The translations under genes were made by a program, and so were the position numbers. A stretch of 64,000 bases of DNA from NCBI GenBank assembly GCA_947172415.1, contig OX359196.1, forward strand, positions 7,769,901 through 7,833,900, given 5' to 3'. This document shows, one piece after another, positions 59,301 through 64,000 of the stretch (the stretch's first letter is position 1; the number at the start of each line of letters is the position of its first letter). The stretch is from Chondrosia reniformis. Lineage: Eukaryota > Porifera > Demospongiae > Chondrillida > Chondrillidae. Below the pieces are notes generated by a model. It had not been told where the DNA came from, did not search any database, and saw nothing but the letters and a program-made list of their open reading frames with translations.

Positions 59301-61863
59301 GTGGTCCCTTGTCCGGCACACTGCCGGCCTCCTGAGGAAGAAGGTGGAGGATCTTGCTCAGGTACACCACACATCTGCAAACCTGCACACAAGTGCACAT
59401 TTAGTCATATGAAGATGCAATATCAAGGTGCTGAAGCTATCAGTGTTTTATGTCCTCCCATTAATTAGGGATTATCTGATCTGCTGGTCCGTCAGAAGCT
59501 TGTGTCTGTTGGTCTGGTCAATCCAGCCTATGGGGGAATGGAGATGGAGATAGCACGGTAGGTTTTGAGGAGTAGGCTGCCTGTGGTGATTACTGTCTCT
59601 CTCCCTGTCTCTCTCTGCCAGTCCCCTCTCCTCGACTGAGCTTCTGGAGACCATTGAGAAGGGATGTGGCAGCCATCACAGTGCAACAGTGATCTCACAA
59701 GAGATCATTGTGTACCTCGCAATGTTTATTCGCTTGGAACCAGACCTGTTTAAAGACATCTGGAGGATACACATTGGAATCATTATGTCCATTGTTGTAC
59801 AGGAACTAGTACGAGCCACAAAGAACTCAGGTTAGTAGAGTGGTGCTCTCACTGGTTGACCGGTTGAGGGGTCCAGTTGACCTGTTGAGGGGTCCAGTTG
59901 ACCTGTTGAGGGGTCCAGTTGACCTGTTGAGGGGTCCAGTTGACCTGGTGAGGGATCCAGTTGACCAGTTGAGGGGTCCAGTTGACCTGTTGAGGGGTCC
60001 AGTTGACCAGTTGAGGGGTCCAGTTGACCTGTTGAGGGGTCCAGTTGACCTTTTGAGGGGTCCAGTTGACCTTTTGAGGGGTCCAGTTGACCTGTTGAGG
60101 GGTCCAGTTGACCTGTTGAGGGGTCCAGTTGACCTGTTGAGGGGTCCAGTTGACCTTTTGAGGGGTCCAGTTGACCTGTTGAGGGGTCCAGTTGACCTGT
60201 TGAGGGGTCCAGTTGACCTGTTATGGGGTCCAGTTGACCTGTTATGGGGTCCAGTTGACCAGTTGAGGGGTCCAGTTGACCAGTTGAGGGGTCCAGTTGA
60301 CTAGAGGCTGCAGTCATGCCAGTAGACTGTGTGGAACAGTGTTTCAGTTTACTAGTATCTTGCTGTTTCTTCTGTGTAGTGGAGGATGCAACAGACGTCT
60401 TGTTAAGCCTCAGTCCCTGTGGACTGAAGAACTTGTTGTACAACCTTCTGAGTGGCAGGGAATACAGGATAGACCAATTTAGTGAGTGCACACATCTAGT
60501 GTGTGACAATGGTTGTGTTTGGTATTGTCTGCACTCAAACACAGTCCTCCCTCACTTTGCGGTGTACATACCATCTCTCATTAAGCCTCATATCTCTCTC
60601 TCTCTGGCTGGTGCAGATATGGGTGAGATGGAACCACAGATTTCCATTATAGCTCCAACTAAGAGAGACATGTCCAAACAGCTGAGAAACGATGTCTCGG
60701 TGCTGGGCAGCATCGACGAGGAGCCCATTGAGGAGAAGGTGGGGGTGTGGCGGAGGAGACGGAGGCTTGATGGTGCACTCAACAGAATTCCTGCAGAATT
60801 CTACACCCAAGTGTGGTACATTTTGGAGAGGGTACGTACTGTGAGGTAATAGATAATACTGTATGTGATCATTGATGGGTTCCATTTTAAATGTAGTGTG
60901 ATGCAATCCAAATGGGACACCACCACTTACCATCTAGACCAACAATTGAAGAGGTACTTGTGTGTGTCTGTTTGCGTACTGTAGACAAGCCTTGAGTGTC
61001 TTGACATGCACAGACTCAAGAGGAATGAAAGATTCCCAGGTTCACTGGTGAAGGATGGAATTCCCAGAAACAGCTGTCTGGCCCAGTGGAAAAGAATAGA
61101 AGAAGAAGAAAACTCTTGTATCCCAAACTCTCACTAGGTTTAGTTCCCTATAGGTTTTTACTCTAAAGTAGATGTAGCATGTTGAAAATGGTTATTCATG
61201 GAGTATCTGCTTGTAGATGACAGCTGGTGAGCTCAAATTTGCTGTTCAAGTTGAGAAAGCACTAAATTCCCTGTCCCATCCCGAGTACCGCCAGTTGGTT
61301 GTAGAGGCTTTAATGTTAGTGGCTATTGTTGTCCAGCAGGACAGAGGCCAGGGTCTCGGACGTATTCTGGTAGTTGATCACGTGATTCAGGCTGCTCACA
61401 CCCAGTTCCTCGAGGACCAGGTGAGGCTGCTGCAGATATTGGCACACTCCCTGCATTCTGTAACACCATCCTTAATAAGTCACAAACTGTATTTTGTAGT
61501 GGTTGCATTAAGTACATATTGATTTGCACTTGAAGAGCTTTACATTATGTTATAGTGCAGAGCACTTTTATGCCTTGTCTGTTTTAAATGTTATAATATG
61601 TAAACATTGATTTTACACTTGAAGAGGGATGCATGCATTCTTGAACTGTTGAATGATGTATTTTGTAGAGGAAGAGCAAAGGGCCCTCCATGCAGTGCTG
61701 CTGCGAAGCCCTTGGAAAGTGCCACGGACCTATGGGAATATGCATCCATTTCTATGACTCCGCCCCCAGTGGTCGCTATGGCACCATGACCTATACAACA
61801 GCAGCATTGGTAGAAAAGTTAAAGTGGATTCCTACAATGACATCAGATTGTAAAGTGTCCTGA
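53373..61863 (+). CDS. PHKA: Phosphorylase b kinase regulatory subunit alpha, many exons
   Basis: Largest regulatory subunit of phosphorylase kinase (alpha-beta-gamma-delta)4, which activates glycogen phosphorylase. The N-terminal GH15-like glucoamylase domain starts [20 protein letters not shown] and continues [100 protein letters not shown] (about 55450-55535) and [20 protein letters not shown] (56180-56250). The middle has [20 protein letters not shown] (57225) and [14 protein letters not shown] (57650). The C-terminal region has [20 protein letters not shown] (60745), [20 protein letters not shown] and [18 protein letters not shown] (61217-61340). The last exon reads [20 protein letters not shown] and stops at 61863 after CKVS, a CaaX-type prenylation signal. 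Sequence is alpha-like rather than beta-like throughout. Many introns carry minisatellites. Confidence 0.94.
53867..54060. repeat. Inverted-repeat element in a PHKA intron
   Basis: TATCTTTGGGATGGTACATC and CTTCGACTTTTGAGC on the left (53869-53903) are mirrored by the reverse complement at about 54019-54053. The interior holds AACGTTTCGACCC and GGGTCTTCCTCAGTG, on the minus strand a CTGAGGAAGACCC-CCA-GGGTCGAAACG structure like that of the hairpin at 24.7 kb. TGTGTGTATAT lies on both flanks (before 53872 and near 54095), so the full insertion may extend to about 54090. Confidence 0.75.
55585..56040. repeat. Minisatellite, 26-bp unit, about 17 copies, in a PHKA intron
   Basis: Almost identical copies of ATGTATACTGCAGCTAATAA followed by TATTAT. 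Each unit has a PstI-type palindrome CTGCAG and self-complementary AT stretches (TATAATATTATA). Confidence 0.97.
56280..56455. repeat. Pyrimidine-rich CCTC/CTCACC tract in a PHKA intron
   Basis: Imperfect CTCACCCTCCCCCTCCCCCT repeats on the + strand leading up to the acceptor CTCTTACAG before GTTGCCAAGTATAGCGG. It doubles as a very long polypyrimidine tract. Confidence 0.85.
57748..58140. repeat. CCAT/CCACC simple repeat in a PHKA intron
   Basis: About 390 bp of CCATCCATCCATCCATCCAT with CCACCCACCATCCACTACCC interspersed. A larger duplication is visible: the block around 57820-57905 recurs around 57990-58080. Open frames on both strands come from the repeat. Confidence 0.95.
58428..58705. 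repeat. Minisatellite, 30-bp unit, about nine copies, in a PHKA intron
   Basis: Tandem AGTCAACCGACCTTGCGATA followed by GCTACACATT, nearly identical apart from TTGTAATAG in one copy. Confidence 0.97.
59850..60300. repeat. Minisatellite, 21-bp unit, about 21 copies, in a PHKA intron
   Basis: Tandem GTTGAGGGGTCCAGTTGACC plus T or A variants. As 21 is a multiple of three, both strands are open across it (59840-60304 +, 59832-60542 -), reading RGPVDLL and DPSTGQL repeats. Position between PHKA exons and perfect periodicity argue against coding. Confidence 0.95.
61027..61190 (+). repeat. Dispersed repeat in a PHKA intron
   Basis: Third, more diverged, copy of the family at 35815-36010: CACTGGTGAAGGATGGAATT, CCCAGAAACAGCTGTCTGGC, then CTCTTGTATCCCAAACTCTC and GGTTTAGTTCCCTATAGG. 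Confidence 0.75.
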
Positions 61864-62127
61864 AGATGTAATTGAAGCATCCAAGTTCACCCAACCAGCA
61901 CATACTGAACCGTTTATAGCTGACACTCTTTTACACGTGATTGAGTTTGTGTATATAAACTTTAAAAGTTTTTTTATTGTCATCAGAGGGTATATACTAG
62001 TAATGATGTATACTACATATATATGAAAGCAGATCTCTCTTGCATAAATTAACAATATCTTGAAAATAATAAAATCATCTATAAGTTGTATTGTAAAACA
62101 ACAATCATCTAGAGAAATCCATGTCAA
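61864..62127. other. Convergent intergenic region, PHKA and DCUN1D 3' ends
   Basis: 264 bp between converging stop codons. AAAATAATAAAATCATC near 62065 offers AATAAA-type signals for PHKA. No other feature is visible. Confidence 0.5.
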
Positions 62128-63683
62128 TCATGCAGAATCATCATTGCACTTGTGTGCACTAGTCCACTCCACATACTCGTCCAGAAGGACAGGCCACGCC
62201 CCATTTGGGTCATAGTTTGATAGATCAGATTGCATTGCTTGACTGAACTCAAGGATGCTGTACCACTGATCACGATTAATGACACGATACTGCTTCTGTT
62301 TCTGAAGGAAAGTGACAAAGGATTCAACCAGACACCACTTGTCGGAGAGAAGGACAGACAGTAGAGCAGTGGCTGTGTCCAGCTCTAGGCTTCTCTGGCC
62401 CACCTCCTACAGTACAGCCAAATAGACAAAACTAACATGACTGCTGTCTGTTCTACCAGTGTGTCAACAGGTGTAATGTGACTGCTGTCTGTTCTACCAG
62501 TGTGTCAACAGGTGTAATGTGACTGCTGTCTATTCTACCAGTGTGTCAACAGGTGTAATGTGACTGCTGTCTGTTCTACCAGTGTGTCAACAGGTGTAAT
62601 GTGACTGCTGTCTGTTCTACCAGTGTGTCAACAGGTGTAATGTGACTGCTGTCTGTTCTACCAGTGTGTCAACAGGTGTAATGTGACTGCTGTCTGTTCT
62701 ACCAGTGTGTCAACAGGTGTAATGTGACTGCTGTCTGTTCTACCAGTGTGTCAACAGGTGTAATGTGACTGCTTCTATTCTACTAGTGTGTCAACAGGTG
62801 TAATGTGACTGCTTCTATTCTACTAGTGTGTCAACAGGTGTAATGTGACTGCTGTCTATTCTACCAGTGTGTCAACAGGTGTAATGTGACTGCTGTCTGT
62901 TCTACCAGTGTGTCAACAGGTGTAATGTGACTGCTGTCTGTTCTACCAGTGTGTCAACAGGTGTAATGTGACTGCTTCTATTCTACCAGTGTGTCAACGT
63001 ACCTTTGCAAAATCAAATGAAAACCGGTATACTTCTTTGAAAATATGATTTTCATATAAATCTTCCCTTAAAGAGTCTAGTTTGGTCCTCAAATCATTCA
63101 AACTGTCACACCTTTAAATGTGTACACAGAGGATGGCAGGTGACAGATGTACACACAGGATGACAGATGTACACATAGGTGACAGATGTACACACAGGAT
63201 GACAGATGTACACATAGGTGACAGATGTACACGGAAGATGACAGGTGACAGATGTACACGGAAGATGACAGGTGACAGATGTACACATAGGTGACAGATG
63301 TACACAGAAGATGACAGGTGACAGATGTACACAGAAGATGACAGGTGACAGATGTACACACAGGACATACGTATGTGTACACAAAACAAACACACATTCA
63401 ACTCAGTCAGTGCTTGTCTCATTCAAATAGGAAAGTTATACAAGTTCAATAATAGATTAATGTCCTATTCAGCATATCGGCTGGACAGCTAAAACAATAC
63501 AATAATAAAATACTAATATAGACTGGCAATCGAAGACTATTGATAAGTTAAGATATTTTAAGACAGGCAGTTACACAATCCCATATCTCAGACCTCATAG
63601 ACGTCATTCCAATGACCCACTCATCTCTAGTGAAGTACCCCATTCGTGAAGCTTTCATCTTCCAAGCTATCACCAACATGACA
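62128..63683 (-). CDS. DCUN1D4/5-type cullin neddylation co-E3 (5' exons outside window)
   Basis: DCN1-like proteins help the NEDD8 E2 modify cullins through their PONY domain. Three exons are visible. About 63683-63590 gives SVMLVIAWKMKASRMGYFTR and DEWVIGMTSMR. 63114-63003 gives CDSLNDLRTKLDSLREDLYE and KEVYRFSFDFAK. About 62405-62128 gives QRSLELDTATALLSVLLSDK, NRDQWYSILEFSQAMQSDLS and NYDPNGAWPVLLDEYVEWTS, ending at 62128. The order follows human DCUN1D5 closely, including the C-terminal DLSNYD..GAWPVLLDE PONY signature. An acceptor (CCATATAG) precedes the first visible exon, so the N-terminal exons must lie beyond about 63700; I could not place any before 64000. Confidence 0.9.
62440..62998. 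repeat. Minisatellite, 41-bp unit, about 14 copies, in a DCUN1D intron
   Basis: Tandem GTGTCAACAGGTGTAATGTG followed by ACTGCTGTCTGTTCTACCAG and T, with a shortened CTTCTATTC variant in three copies. It ends just before the donor of the preceding exon (CAACGTACCTTTGC). Confidence 0.97.
63118..63365. repeat. ACAGATGTACACA-based minisatellite in a DCUN1D intron
   Basis: Irregular tandem of GACAGATGTACACAC/ACGG, AGGATGACAG and ATAGGTGACAG blocks next to the exon ending at 63114. Three open minus-strand frames reading CTSVTCHLL come from the repeat. Confidence 0.92.
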
Positions 63684-63689
63684 GACTAT

Positions 63690-64000
63690 ATGGAATATCA
63701 ACATATCGGAGATAACAAATTAACCTAATTTATTATCTCTGCTAAATAGACACTTAGAGATTACCAGTAGCTGCATACTGCAATGAGCCATCACATACTA
63801 GCAGAGAGTATGACTGAAGATGTAATATATTTGTGTATTTAACCCGAAACATTATAAATAAGCAATTTGTTGTGATGAACAAACAAATAGTAAAACAGTC
63901 AATAAAACACTTACAACACCCTATATATATATATATGTGTATACCTAGCTGTCAATTCCAGAAGAGCAATGGTACAAATTGTATAGAGTGCACGATATGC
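63690..64000. other. DCUN1D intron or upstream sequence, no feature recognised
   Basis: AT-rich sequence upstream of the first visible DCUN1D exon, with a short TATATATATATATG run. No exon of the gene could be identified. Confidence 0.4.

Noticed and set aside
59832-60542. Long frames on both strands reading DPSTGQL and RGPVDLL repeats
   Set aside because: The 21-bp unit is a multiple of three, so both strands stay open. The region lies in a PHKA intron between two conserved exons.
53373-61863. Assignment of the kinase subunit as PHKB (beta)
   Set aside because: N-terminal and middle segments match both subunits, but [45 protein letters not shown] and [14 protein letters not shown] follow alpha rather than beta.

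Overview
The window looks like nuclear DNA of an early-branching animal, most likely a demosponge such as Amphimedon queenslandica. The reasons are animal orthologues with many short GT-AG introns, gene gaps often under 150 bp, heavy minisatellite content inside introns, and a CARD/Death-NACHT-LRR (NLR) gene of the kind expanded in sponges. The species call is inference; the metazoan call is firm. All spliced models were read by eye from frame, splice signals and family conservation, so exon edges can be off by a few codons where no edge is given.

Layout. 1-5.97 kb is an array of about 170-bp satellite units, interrupted by two oppositely oriented copies of an unrecognised repeat. 6.2-7.1 kb (-) is RPL31. 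7.9-11.8 kb (-) is an FHIP (FTS-Hook interacting protein) gene, head to head with single-exon VPS26C (+, 11.96-12.85). 13.2-14.4 kb (-) is CLN5. 14.6-16.8 kb (+) is NSDHL. 17.2-18.8 kb (-) is a UDP-glycosyltransferase. 19.1-22.9 kb (-) is CCDC57, with an intron-bearing tRNA-Tyr in one of its introns, head to head with arylsulfatase A (+, 22.96-24.5). 25.5-34.7 kb (-) is a full CBP/p300 acetyltransferase, carrying a 629-bp terminal-inverted-repeat transposon between its two TAZ1 exons. 35.5-43.0 kb (-) is the nuclease scaffold SLX4. 43.1-43.3 kb (-) is a 65-residue membrane protein. 43.4-50.0 kb (+) is the NLR. 50.2-51.4 kb (-) is CHIC1/2. 51.5-53.2 kb (-) is RPS3A, head to head with PHKA, the phosphorylase kinase alpha subunit (+, 53.4-61.9). 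62.1 kb to beyond the right side (-) is a DCUN1D4/5 gene whose first exons lie outside the window.

The genes do not form one pathway. There is a loose endosome/lysosome theme on the left (FHIP, VPS26C, CLN5, arylsulfatase A) and a chromatin/DNA-repair pair in the middle (CBP/p300, SLX4). Several pairs are head to head with 50-150 bp between start codons, implying shared promoters.

The main unexplained signals are: the satellite and its inverted repeat pair; the transposon with 9-bp target duplications and a RecQ-like helicase remnant; a near-perfect 150-bp hairpin and related dispersed elements with a hammerhead-like CTGANGA...GAAAC core; about 40 near-identical G-rich 20-bp units in an SLX4 intron; and a threefold exon cassette in the NLR.
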